Shown here one piece after another: positions 1 to 10,837 of a stretch of DNA of 64,000 nt; position 1 is the stretch's first letter; the number at the start of each line of letters is the position of its first letter. The stretch comes from Nemopilema nomurai (taxonomy: Eukaryota; Cnidaria; Scyphozoa; Rhizostomeae; Rhizostomatidae). The notes under the pieces are model-generated. The model had not been told where the DNA came from. It saw only the letters and a list, made by a program, of their open reading frames with translations, and made no database searches. The DNA is taken from the NCBI GenBank assembly GCA_003864495.1, contig ML133499.1, positions 248,001 to 312,000 on the forward strand. Reading direction: 5' to 3'. The translations under genes were made by a program, and so were the position numbers.

Positions 1-31
1 AGAACCCTGAACCAGGATCTCGTCTGTTTAG

Positions 32-175
32 TATAGGGTTAGGCACCGCAAATTGAAGAACCACGCTACTGGCCGTACGAGCAAACTGGACATCAAAGTG
101 CCGTTCGACAGACTGCGCTCCCTAACAAAGATATCGGGAAACTTCAATAACAGCGGAGCTTCAGAAGATTTTTAA
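32..175 (+). CDS. Probable terminal exon of an upstream gene (product unknown, 5' part outside window)
   Basis: A pyrimidine-rich acceptor ending in TTTAG at 27-31 is followed by 47 in-frame codons ending in TAA at 173-175. The peptide is basic then polar (RKLKNHATGRTSKLDIKV in the middle, ending GASEDF), with no membrane segment or domain I recognise. An AATAAA signal at 388-393 fits a transcript end about 220 bp downstream. The G+C content is higher than in the following 6 kb, as expected for coding sequence. The rest of the gene lies to the left. An ATG-initiated frame at 178-366 lies in the presumed 3' UTR and is probably not coding. Confidence 0.45.
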   Translation, partial: YRVRHRKLKNHATGRTSKLDIKVPFDRLRSLTKISGNFNNSGASEDF

Positions 176-387
176 GCATGTCAAAGCGCAAGCCTCGACA
201 AGAGAAAACTAATCTTGCAAAGGCTGCAGGTCCTGTGTTATGTCGCAACAAAGAGACCGTAGTTCCAATCACTCAGATCGGTCGCTTTTCATGTCCGCGC
301 TTTAAGAATGGGCAAGGGTTCACCGCTTCGACTTCGTGTTGCTGCAATGGCTTTGTAGTGGTTTGAAGACTATCTTGTAAAACACAT

Positions 388-393
388 AATAAA
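388..393 (+). promoter_or_regulatory. Polyadenylation signal candidate
   Basis: AATAAA about 210 bp after the stop codon of the candidate terminal exon at 32-175. Confidence 0.35.
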
Positions 394-399
394 ATATGA

Positions 400-1380
400 C
401 AATAACAAGGTCTCATCTCAGCACAAGATACTGCACTAAATGACGAACTTGATTCTGATTTGCAGTTTGTCTTACTTTCTGCAAGTTACTTTTAGTGGAA
501 AAACGCTGCCGCAGCGGTGATCATGATTATGATGATGATGTGTTTTGTTGCTATGGTGACAAATTGATGATACTAATGATCAATAAAACTATGATTATTG
601 TTTCCATTGAGACTCTGACTGTCAATATTTTCATGAGTATATCTTAGAACAGTTGAATTGAAACTTGCAAATCAGGAATGATTGTGAAAAAGACGATAAC
701 AATGTTGATCGAAATGATGAAAATGACCAACATATTCCGGCAGCTAATATTAATTCAGCTTAAATCAACAGGTGGCATAAAGACTGACTGGTCTTTAGAT
801 AGCTTTTGCAGTAATATTGATTATATTAATCATACATTATTCAAGGAATCTTGTTTTGATATGATAAATAGATAGATAAAGTTTCTGGAAAGTCTGAACA
901 CAGGCTACTTGTTAGAGACCAACCGACTTTTGAGATTGAATGCAACCTAAGTGGGAAGTTTTATTGCTGGATGTTGTTTTAGATAATAAATTATTTTCAA
1001 ATAAAAGTTATTAGCACTCACAGAGAATATCTTTAAAAGAGCCGGGTTTCATAGCAAGGTAAATATTGGATCAAGACATAAAGTATTTAAAAGGGACATG
1101 TTAAACCACAAAGACGAAACAAGGAGATCATTGAAGGATAGAAGCATGGAAAAAGGTTAAGACATCAAAATAATAAAGTCGGTCTTAGAAAAGTCAGGCT
1201 TCTAAATTAGATTCGGAACTGCTGTCGAAAAATTAAAAGTTGATTAAGCCGTTTTAAAAGATACGAAGTGTTGGAAGAGGAGGACATGGTTTTATGTTGT
1301 GGGATACTTGTGCGAGGTAGAACTAAAATTACTGCATATGATCCTTGATAAGTTAGTCAAATGACATGTTCTAATTTTCA
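400..1380. other. Gene-free AT-rich stretch
   Basis: No open frame with splice support was seen. A short GATGATGATG microsatellite lies near 525-540. The remainder looks like decayed intergenic sequence leading into the reverse-transcriptase remnant at about 1385. Confidence 0.5.
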
Positions 1381-1384
1381 AAGG

Positions 1385-1470
1385 TTATTGGGGAAAACCT
1401 GATGTGCCTCAAGGCGCAGGTCTTGGTCCAACTCTTTTTATGATATTTCACGATCAGAAGCAGCGTTATC
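1385..1470 (+). pseudogene. Decayed reverse-transcriptase fragment (LINE remnant, plus strand)
   Basis: The plus-strand reading around 1400-1462 gives DVPQGAGLGPTLFMIFHD. This matches the reverse-transcriptase block of non-LTR elements, usually written (G)VPQGSxLGPxLFxIFxND. Flanking sequence is broken by stops, and neither the catalytic (F/Y)xDD block nor an endonuclease is recognisable. It is opposite in strand to the remnant at 2684-3300, so at least two insertions or rearranged pieces are present. Confidence 0.55.
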
Positions 1471-1479
1471 AATGTGATT

Positions 1480-2680
1480 TCACCAGCTAGTCAGTTCGTG
1501 ATAAAATCATAAAATCGGGTTAAGACTTCGATGAAAGACACTTACGTGCTCGATATAAATTTGTGAAAGAAATCAATTTTCTACTGGATAAAACATAAGT
1601 CTGTCTCGCAATCGCACATTCTAGTGTCACGTGAGATCACGAACCAAAGTTAGTAGCATTATGGATGGAGTCTCAGCCGAAACAGGCAGCGTGAAACCAC
1701 GAAAGCTACGATTAACGAAAGGATTGTTTTCGTAAGATGGATGACCGATGTAATTCGCCAGCAGAATTTTGCTTCCTGTTGTACAGTAGAAAACCCTAAA
1801 GGTATTGCCTCAGTTTAATAATGCGCTTTAGATCTTTGTTAAAACGAGAGAATCCTTCTCTAAATGACGTAAAACAGGCACATAGGGTCACCAAAGGTGA
1901 TAAAACACTGATATAGTAATTATCATAAAGTACCAACAGATAAATATTAAATTTAATAGGGTTGCCAATAGGGCTTCATTTTGAATAGGAAAGCAATTTT
2001 GGCATTTCAATGTTTGTGATGCAATTTCTAAAGAAAAGTATAAACTGAAATGGGAAAGTGACTGTTTTTTTCTCAAAAGATTCAGTATCCACACACAGTG
2101 GGCCAGTGAGCCTAGCCAATGGCAAGTTGATCCATCTATCTATGCAATACTGATTAGAAACCGTACTTTTCTTATTGTGTTCAATATTTGAATTAGCCAT
2201 TTTTAGTGATCAATTTTGCAAATTATTAATAAGAGGTAGCCGTTTTACACATCTATACGAAGTTTAAACGTTGTACGATAACATCGTTATGAATATCACA
2301 ATTGCTAGAAAAAGCGGAACTATTTTCGCATACTTAAAAGTACCTTTTTTAGTCCGACCCTCCTCTGAGTATGCAAACGTCGGAAGAAAACCAAAAACTG
2401 ACCGGCGAATTACATGTTTTCTGGTATTTTCAATGTCCAGCTAACTGATTCTTTCGTCTAGAATATCAATGGGCTGACACAGAACAGTATTTTTGCATTA
2501 ATCTTCTCGAAGAATTTCATCACTCATCATGTCAACCCTTTTGAATGATCTTATTTTGTTTGTAACTTTAGGCAATTCACATTCCCCAGGATGAACAATA
2601 TAAACGATCCTTTACCTCAAACCCTTTTAGCATCTATATTTTCTTATAGAGCGCTTACATCTCGATAACACTTGATTATA
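1480..2680. other. Gene-free stretch between LINE remnants
   Basis: Short open frames on the minus strand at 1888-2200 show no recognisable domain and no splice support. Nothing else was seen. The stretch may contain unrecognisable parts of the flanking retroelements. Confidence 0.45.
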
Positions 2681-2683
2681 TGA

Positions 2684-3300
2684 CTAGAATTCACTTGGTA
2701 GATGATTGATGAATGAGATAAACAGAAGAGGGCCAAGGACCGATCCTTGTTGGAAGCCTAATGCTACCTTGACTTCGTCGAATCCATCCAGTAGTACAGC
2801 AGTTTGGAGTCTTTTAGACAAGAAATATTCAATCAAACTGTTCAGCTGACCCTTTAATTCACAATGCCTAAGTTTATGAATAAGCTCTTTATATGTCACC
2901 TTGTCAAAGGCTTTCTGAATTTCTAAGAGTATCATGTCGATTAGTTTGCCTTCATCTAAGGAGCTCGCACGATTCACAGGAACGATGATTCCTGAAACGT
3001 AGCTGGGCTTCTTAAAATACCCTTAAATTGTCACAATATTCTCCAGTACTTTACATGCTATGGATGTGATTGCCCTGCATTTGCTAGGTTCATTTTCATT
3101 CTTTCCTAAATAACTGGTGTAACATTGGCCTTTCTCCATTCCTCTCGGATAACTCCTAGACTGAGTGATCTTTGGAATTTCTTTGTGAGGACTGGTGATA
3201 TGACATCTTCGTATTCTTTAAGGACTCTTGGAGAGATTTTAACAGGGCTTTGTATATTTTTAGGCCTAGCCAGTTCTTTACCCATTTTTTATTTATTGCT
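2684..3300 (-). pseudogene. Degenerate non-LTR retrotransposon reverse transcriptase (minus strand)
   Basis: Read on the minus strand from about 3280 downward, the sequence gives PRVLKEYEDVISPVLTKKF, then SLGVIREEWRKANVTP, then a frame break, CKVLENIVT, and from 2977 an open frame with LEIQKAFDKVTYKEL, LIEYFLSKRLQ and QQGSVLGPLLFISFINHLP. This is the normal order of the N-terminal reverse-transcriptase motifs of LINE-type elements. The frame ends at 2684 before any catalytic (F/Y)xDD block. There are internal stops and frame changes near 3000-3110, so it is not functional. I cannot assign a clade. Confidence 0.75.
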
Positions 3301-3319
3301 GTAAATTCCAAAGATCTTG

Positions 3320-5100
3320 CTGTGAAGATCTATTAGGGGATAAGTCTTATCCGCATTACATGGCTTCGAGTCTAATCCAGGGACCTTTTCTTGATACATA
3401 ATCATTATGGACTTTTATGCATTCAACCCTTTGCTATTTTCTAAAAAATTTAGTCAATTAATGATTTCTAAGCTAAGTTGACGATATTTCTTTCAGTGAG
3501 TCTTTTGATTTATGCATTCAGCCGTGGTTGGCTGAATCGACTTCGTACGTGTTTAATTGAAAAATTTTTCTCAATGACCTTTTTACAATTGGTTTGAACT
3601 ACAGAACTTCCTTCTCCACGATTGATCAAAATTTGTAGGTAACCCCCATCACATCAAGTTGGCTCTGGTTCTTAGCAGTATCAGCCTTTCTCCAGATATT
3701 CCTCATTGCTGTAAATTTTTGTATGGTTCAATCCTTTTGTTGATAAAAACAATTTCATGCCTGGACTAACTTCACATTTGTTAATCAGTTATGGCCTGAT
3801 GAAACGCATTTTCTGCTAGAAAGAATAAAACTTATTATTTATCAACTACAATGTTTAACTTCCTGTAGTAGTGCTGCTAGGCCACACAATATCATACAAA
3901 TAAAAATCTCCGATCGAGAGATCTCAAACTCATATTAAGCATTTTGTCTCAAAGTTTTCACTAGACTAGATTTTGGTGATCTATTCAGAAAACCTACGAT
4001 TCTTGTCCGAATTATTTTCACCAAAAGCTGTCTTTTCTATTTCGACTCCTACTATTTAGGTGTCTTTAAATTACAATTAGCACTCCTTCATATCCATCAA
4101 TTCTATCCTTCCTTGTTTCTCAAATATGTCGTTTTGAAATAATTCATCTTTCTTTATGTCTTTGTTAAGCTATGTTTCTGAACCAATACAACGTATAAAC
4201 TGTTCAACATCTATACGCAAAGGTGATACTTCTAGATTTAAAAAAAAATAAGAACAAAGTGTCATACAAGCTTACCATTCTGTACATTCTACTCTTTTAT
4301 TGTTAATGTCATCTTCAACAAGTTTAACACCATCTTTTTTATCATCCTTAGAGCTTATACAATTATGCAGTCTATTCCCAAAATAAGTACGACCAGTCGG
4401 CTTATAAGGAACAGGTCTTCCAAGAATTCGTTTAAGTAACATCGATATTTTTTACCGATTATCTAATTTTTGAGAAACGTGGACTTAAGCAGGTAATTAT
4501 GAAAAATGTGAAGTTGAAAAATTAATTACCTATGTTGTAGGAAGCGTGGTTTTAATAGTCTAGAGGATATACCCACTTTTTAACTTCTTCCAATCGTCGT
4601 CTTGTGAATTTGACTTGATTTCTATGTAACAGAACGATTTCTACCAAATTAAGAAATATAGACAATGAAATGTAAAAAATGGAGAAACCTCAGTTTATGC
4701 TAAGAACCGAATGGTTATGAAATTGCCCTTCATGACACAAACAAGAACACGCGAGAGAGATATTTTGCGCATGCAAGAATGTAAGCCTATCAAATCAAAC
4801 TGTCGTAAGCACTGATAAATACAAGTTACAAACAAAGAACCTTAAATGAACGAAATTGCAAAAGAAGACAAAAGAATAGAATGGCGTAAAATATAAAATG
4901 AAATAAAAGTAAGGCCACAAAATCACAAGATGTAACGAAATAAGCGTTTGAAGTAGTATACAAAGACTTAATTTGTATTAAGGCACAACTTAATTTGTAA
5001 GAATCTCAATACGAAGAATTAAGGCTCGAGTTTCTGTAAATGACGGTATATAATGACGTTGAGATCTGCTCTAAAAGTGATATTTCTGCATGCCATAAGT
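3320..5100. other. Gene-free AT-rich stretch
   Basis: No supported exon, repeat array or RNA gene was seen. Part may be decayed retroelement sequence continuing from the remnant to the left. Confidence 0.4.
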
Positions 5101-5118
5101 TGCACCCTTGTAATAAGG

Positions 5119-5241
5119 GGGCGTTGTCTGCATTTGTCGTCAATCCCTTCCACACCATTGCGCCGCTACTCAGAAGGATCCACTTCATCACTTGAAAATG
5201 TAAATGGTATATTGGAGTCTTCGGAGAGCACTGACAAATGA
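5119..5241 (+). CDS. Possible terminal exon with a Ser/Thr-rich tail (weak)
   Basis: An open frame ending in TGA at 5239-5241 encodes a serine-rich tail (LRRYSEGSTSSLENVNGILE, then SSESTDK) of richer composition than its surroundings. An AG near 5118 could be an acceptor. An ATG at 5053 opens the same frame, giving 62 codons. No homologue is recognised and no partner exon was found. It could be a chance frame. Confidence 0.2.
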   Translation, partial: GRCLHLSSIPSTPLRRYSEGSTSSLENVNGILESSESTDK

Positions 5242-5299
5242 TTTTTAGCCATTAATAATGACATTGTATCATGTTTAGCTGTCTGGCTGGTCGGAAATC

Positions 5300-7070
5300 A
5301 GCTCAAAAGCAGTGAGAATTTTCCAGAGTAAAGCCTTTCCAATTCGATGAATTATTTTCAAGCACAATTGCGCTAAACTGATAACATTTAAGCCACCGTT
5401 AATATATATCAGGCTTAGTTTTTCTAGAATGCGGCTCAAAGGATTCTATAACTAAGTATAATGTTGCATTTAATATGAATTTGAATACATTTAGTGAATT
5501 AATTTAGATAGATAACATGGAAGAGAAAAGAATGAAACAAACTGGGTTTCATTTACATGCTTAGTGCTTCATTGGTATTGGCTTCTACAGTCAATTTGTC
5601 GTAGAGGGTTCTAATGGACCCCCATTCAAGTCACTTCTTACCAACTTTTCGATTCCCCAAAAAGAAGAGATATGTTAACAACAACAACCACAATCCTTCT
5701 ACTTGATGAAAACATTTTCATGAAGCACCAACCTAGGGATTTGAGAGCCATTTTAAAAGAAGCTAAAACTGAAATTCGAGAATGTTACTTTGCGCATATA
5801 AAGTCTGTCCAGATTCTACCAGATCGAAATATGGACAACAAGCCAGCGGCTTGCATAATCGTGAAGAAACTGTTCTTATTTGGCTAGCTTATCTTGATTT
5901 ACGCCAGTGTAATTTCCGGAAAATTTACAGCCTATAGAAAACTTTAGGAGAATATTGCTCACTCGACTTAGGAATAAGAGGAGATGTTTATCAGAAAAAG
6001 CGAAACTGCGAAATTAGCCTTCAGAGTTTTAATCTACTTGAACATTTCAGCTGGTATAACAGCCTCGTTACTGCACAAGAGATCAAACACACCCAACAGC
6101 CTATATGACTCTTCATAAAGCTTTTACAGCATTTGAAACCGCTCTTTGATTTTCACCATGGATCTGACCTTTGGGATAATTACATCCAATTTCTTACACT
6201 GATTGTACTGTCAATGAAATTGAAGCTTATTTGATTTTCCTAAGCTGAGTGTGGCATTGGTTTAAATTACTTCAACAGCATCACGTAGCAAAACTAACAA
6301 AGTTGAATATATTTTTAATTATGTATTCTCGAGGTAATTGAATTCTAACAAGAACCAGGTTTTTCAAATCTTGAGAGCTCTGATTTAAATCTGTTCAAAA
6401 ATTTTGTTGATATCGAGAGAATTAAGAGACGGTCCTAAAGTGCTGCTTGAAACTGACCACAATTAATAACATCGATTTGTTGTCGATGTTTCGCAACCCA
6501 GCGGTGTTTGTAGATCAATAAAAACTCATCGTTCTATTTAGAATTAGCACAAATTGTAATGAATAATGCATAAAAGAATGCTTAGGTAATCCGAACGCCT
6601 CCAACAGCTGGTTTTCAGTCGACACTTAAGCAAAATGATATTTGGTAGAAGTCATTTCATGACTTACGGATGCAATCACTACTCAACGACGAGTTCCTGT
6701 CAAGATAAAAAGTGACACATACTTGTCAAGAGTAAAATGGTACTGTCTTAATTAATGATGACCTACCTTCGACGATTATTTTCTTGACACGACACGTCGT
6801 AAAATGACCAAACTTTGTTACGAGTGATTCTCTAGATTGACGCATATTTACACAGAACAATACTGCATTATTGGCTGTGTCATTAAAAGCAAATCAGACT
6901 TCCTGTTGTCCTGCAATGAAAACTTTTTACTTAACGTGTTTAAAAATTAAGTATAATGATTGATGTTGACATTGCTGTAGTGCTTAACACATTTATCAAC
7001 ATTGACTTATTGTAAGAAGTATTTATGTTTTTGTTCACGAATCAGTTGACATTTTGACGCTATCTTTGTT
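5300..7070. other. Mostly gene-free stretch upstream of the calmodulin-like gene
   Basis: One 71-codon frame at 5672-5887 has no recognised domain. The first exon of the calmodulin-like gene (start codon plus any 5' UTR) should lie here or further left. Animal calmodulin genes often have only the ATG in exon 1; an AAAATG followed by GTACTG near 6733-6743 would fit that arrangement but is speculative. Confidence 0.35.
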
Positions 7071-7075
7071 GTTAG

Positions 7076-9848
7076 GAAAAACTGGCAGATGAACAGATTG
7101 AAGGTAAGAAAAGCAGCTGAGGTCGTTTTTTGATCGATGGCTTTGTAAATTAAGCATGAAATTAGATTTTAAGGCAATTTTTCTAAGAGATCTTGCGGTT
7201 GCATTAAGGAAAGATTGGGGCAACATTAAAATGCCAAGTTGTATTACGGATTGGTAGGAGGATAAAGTTAAACAAGAAGAATGAGTGACATCCCTGTGTC
7301 CTCCGGTACCACATGAATTGTACCAAAATAGGACTGGTATTATCAAACTTCATTTGCTTGCATTTAGCAGAAATTGATGTTGATAAGATTTTCTAATTAG
7401 AGTGGGATGGCCTTCTTGGTGTCAATGTTTTCAGCCAAAATATAGCTTTGAAAATCAAAATACTGCATATACCTCTTTCAATTTCAATTGTACTGATTAA
7501 CACCTTTTTCCATTAACAGTTAATTGAGTAGCCAAGTTTCCTTAAACTTTCTGGGCAATTATATTTGTTACATGTCACGAATGCATGAATAAGTTATATT
7601 ACTTTACGGTTTGTGTCCAAACAGAGTTCCGGGATGCGTTCTCGTCCTTCGATTAATACTTCTTTCCATAAACAGTTAGTTGAGTAGCCAAGTTTCCTTA
7701 AACTTTCCAGGCAATTGTATTTGTTACATGTCACGAATGCATGAATAAGTTATATTACTTTACGGTTTGTGTCCACACAGAGTTCCGGGATGCGTTCTCG
7801 TCCTTCGATTAATACTTCTTTCCATAAACAGTTAGTTGAGTAGCCAAGTTTCCTTAAACTTTCCAGGCAATTGTATTTGTTACATGTCACGAATGCATGA
7901 ATAAGTTATATTACTTTACGGTTTGTGTCCACACAGAGTTCCGGGATGCGTTCTCGTCCTTCGATTAATACTTCTTTCCATAAACAGTTAGTTGAGTAGC
8001 CAAGTTTCCTTAAACTTTCCAGGCAATTGTATTTGTTACATGTCACGAATGCATGAATAAGTTATATTACTTTACGGTTTGTGTCCAAACAGAGTTCCGG
8101 GATGCGTTCTCGTCCTTCGATTAATACTTCTTTCCATAAACAGTTAGTTGAGTAGCCAAGTTTCCTTAAACTTTCCAGGCAATTGTATTTGTTACATGTC
8201 ACGAATGCATGAATAAGTTATATTACTTTACGGTTTGTGTCCACACAGAGTTCCGGGATGCGTTCTCGTCCTTCGATAAAGACGGCAACGGATATATCAC
8301 AACAAAGGAGCTTGCGGCTGTGCTCCGATCACTGGGCCTAAACCCGACTGAACATGAACTTTGCTCCATCATCAACGAAGTCGATTTTGACGGTAAGTTG
8401 GCAAATTAAATAAAAAATATTAACCTATTACTAGACGGAACATCCTACGCAGATACTCGGACAATGGAGCACTCAATAAGTTTCTAGTTTGTACACTCGA
8501 ATAAAACTATTGTAAGATGGACAACAAAGCAATATAAAGCATATTCTCACACTTGCACTCAAGATAGCTGTGATGTAGAAGCGGGCATTAAAGTTTGTGT
8601 GATTTTGAGAAGGCGTTATGATGGTGGTCTTTCTGATGAACGGTTAACTAAAACAGCACTTTGTCTATGCCCATGATAGCGGGTATATATCAAAAGTGAT
8701 AATGCATACATGCGTATTGTAGCTTTTATTGTGTACAAGCCGAGCCTTTAGTTTTTGCTAAAGGGACATTGCAACTTAAGCTCAAAGTCGGCTCCTATTC
8801 ACAGGCGGCCTCTATTCAAAGTCGGCCTCTATTCAAGGGCGGCCTCTATACAAGGGCAACTCCTATTGCCTTCGGAATTTCTTGTTTGGAATGTTTCGCC
8901 TTGTTTCTCGAATGTTGGTATTGTACCATGATTAACAACCAATGTTTGTTTGCATCCATGAGATTGTAACAATTTTTTTAAATGAAGAATGAGTTAATAA
9001 TGTTTTAGTACAAGCCTATTATAGCATCTTGTGATATAAGTTGAAATGAAAAAGTCGCTGTTAAGCATGTTTAGACAGGACCGGTATTTATGGACATGTC
9101 GAGGTCAGGAGTGAAAGATGAATAAACCAAGGTCTTGAGACGTCTTTTTGACGAGTTGACTCTGCTTACATGAGTAAGCGTAGGGCGAAGACTGATGGAA
9201 TTCCTTTGAATTTGGCTGGATCTACTTTCATGAAAAATATCATAGCAATAATCGAAACATTATGGAAGTCTAGTTGCTTCCAAAGAATAGGCTACAACTG
9301 ATGATAACTATTATATAAACACTCCCAACTTGGTTTATAAAATCTGATTTTCGTCCAAAACCCACAAATCAATGACTAAGGGATTGTTTGTTAGCAAAAG
9401 CTGTTGATAGGTTGTAAATGTCTTTTGCAGGAAATGGCAAAATAGACTTCCCTGAATTCGTGAACATGATGGTACTGCAAGGCGACCAGATGGCTTGGAA
9501 AGAAAAAGACCTGAAGGAAGCTTTTAGGACATTTGACTCCGATGATAAAGGATTCATGCATGCAGCGGAGCTGAAGTATGTGCTCATGCGAATGGACGAC
9601 CCGATGGTAACAGACGAAGACATCAAGGAAATGCTGGCAGATACGGGCCTAAACATCAACCGGAAAATCACATTTAAGGGTAACTGCCTGGCAATTTAGA
9701 TATATTGTATACATTTAAGGGTAACTGCCTAGCAACTAAGATATATTGTATACATTTAAGGGTAACTGCCTGGCAACGTAGATAAACGCCGTGTAATGTA
9801 TACAGGTAGAAATTATTTTCAGTTCAGGATTATGGAATCTGGGCCTAG
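7076..9848 (+). CDS. Calmodulin-like EF-hand protein (5' exon unidentified, 3' exon tentative)
   Basis: A four-EF-hand calcium sensor of the calmodulin/troponin C family. Supported exons are 7076-7103, 8249-8392 and 9431-9679; a tentative last exon is 9823-9848. Splice phases 1/1/1 join without stops. The first encodes EKLADEQIE, matching the QLTEEQIAE start of calmodulin. Counting from it, EF1 (residues 19-30, [12 protein letters not shown]) and EF2 (55-66, [12 protein letters not shown]) have complete ligand sets. EF3 (93-104) has Lys at loop position 5. EF4 (about 128-140) has lost the starting Asp and the central Gly. About 140 residues are seen against 149 in calmodulin. The central helix is divergent ([19 protein letters not shown]), so this is a calmodulin-like paralogue, not calmodulin itself. 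The initiator exon was not found. The last exon would add VQDYGIWA and a stop. Both ends of the gene carry duplicated splice sites, described separately. Confidence 0.85.
7505..8277 (+). repeat. 156-bp tandem repeat, five copies, each carrying a 3' splice site and the start of the EF-hand exon
   Basis: The landmark GTTCCGGGATG recurs at 7626, 7782, 7938, 8094 and 8250, exactly 156 bp apart. Each unit contains intron 3' sequence, a CAC/AAC-AG acceptor and the first 29 nt of the exon that starts at 8249. The last copy continues into the real exon (GATAAAGAC). The four upstream copies diverge immediately after that (GATTAATAC). The first unit is the most diverged in its 5' half; the others are nearly identical, so the amplification is recent or homogenised. 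Confidence 0.95.
8790..8862 (+). repeat. Short imperfect tandem repeat in calmodulin-like intron
   Basis: A unit of about 19 bp, with GGCGGCCTCTATTCAAG as its clearest form, recurs about four times with small changes. It lies inside the intron between 8392 and 9431. Confidence 0.7.
9670..9780 (+). repeat. 41-bp triplicate carrying the exon 3' end and 5' splice site
   Basis: CATTTAAGGGTAACTGCC recurs at 9671, 9712 and 9753 (period 41). The first copy contains the last codons of the calmodulin-like exon and its GTAACT donor at 9680; the next two recreate the same donor at 9721 and 9762. Reading through the first donor meets TAG within seven codons. Confidence 0.9.
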
Positions 9849-9849
9849 C

Positions 9850-10837
9850 TTAATCATTAAGCACAGGGCATCAAGGGATTTATCAAGCGCACTTGCATTG
9901 ATAGAGTTCGGTTGAACAGCCCGCGGGAGAGAACTCAGTGTAGTGTGCAAATAGCCTTGCTGTTTAGGTAGATAAAATAGGTCGACATTTGGCTGCAACG
10001 ATCTATTATGCAGCGTACTAGCGCAAAGAACACTTGGCTTTACAGGAAAATCTTTCATAGAGTCAATCCTTCTTGAGCTCTCAATTAAATTTAGGTATTT
10101 GATGGTTTCAGTGGGCAGCTGGAGACCACTGTAAATAAGAAGTAAATACGTCATGTTTTGGATTGTAGAGTTCCAGAGAATGGCCAAGCCAGAGATCAAG
10201 ATAAAAGCCCCCAAGTCAGAGGAAACGACTGGAAAGGACAAAATAATAAAGCTCTTCTAAGGCGGCAATCGAAGAGGGGCATAGGTTGGCACGCTGTTTG
10301 ATTGACAGGGTGCCTTTCTAAAGAAGCTGGCATTACGAAGATTGAATTCGCAAAATAACGCTGGAAGATGCACAGGCTGGAAGAGTCTCAAGCACTGTCA
10401 AAGGTACACACACCAATGGCACTTATTGACACGTGAAAGCAAGTCATCATTTGGGACACATGGGACAAAACTGTAAATAAATGGTACCGTGTTGCTACAT
10501 TTCAGACCATGCACAGATCAGAAAATGACCACTGTACTTGAAAGAAGTTATCATTTATCAATCAAAACATTTCCACATGATTCATTTCAGCACAGTTAGA
10601 AGGAAAAGAGTGGCGCAATGAACAGAAACCTTTAAATGTTCCTTCTTATCCATCACAGGCTAGTGGAGTTAAAAATATGATCCAAAATAACAAGTAGCTG
10701 CGTTTGAGAAATGATTAATAAACCTTTGACGATAAAGTTTCTCATCTTCATTTCTCTGCCAGGTCTTTTTGACTTTTATAGCCAAAATTTCTGTCATAAA
10801 AGCCTCTGCGAGGCTTGATGGCAAATGCGAAGGTGCA
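9850..10837. other. Intergenic stretch between convergent genes
   Basis: This is the tail-to-tail interval between the calmodulin-like gene (+) and TMEM147 (-). An AATAAA at 10245-10250 could end the calmodulin-like transcript. The open frame on the minus strand at 9819-10241 shows no domain and is not supported by splice sites. Confidence 0.45.
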
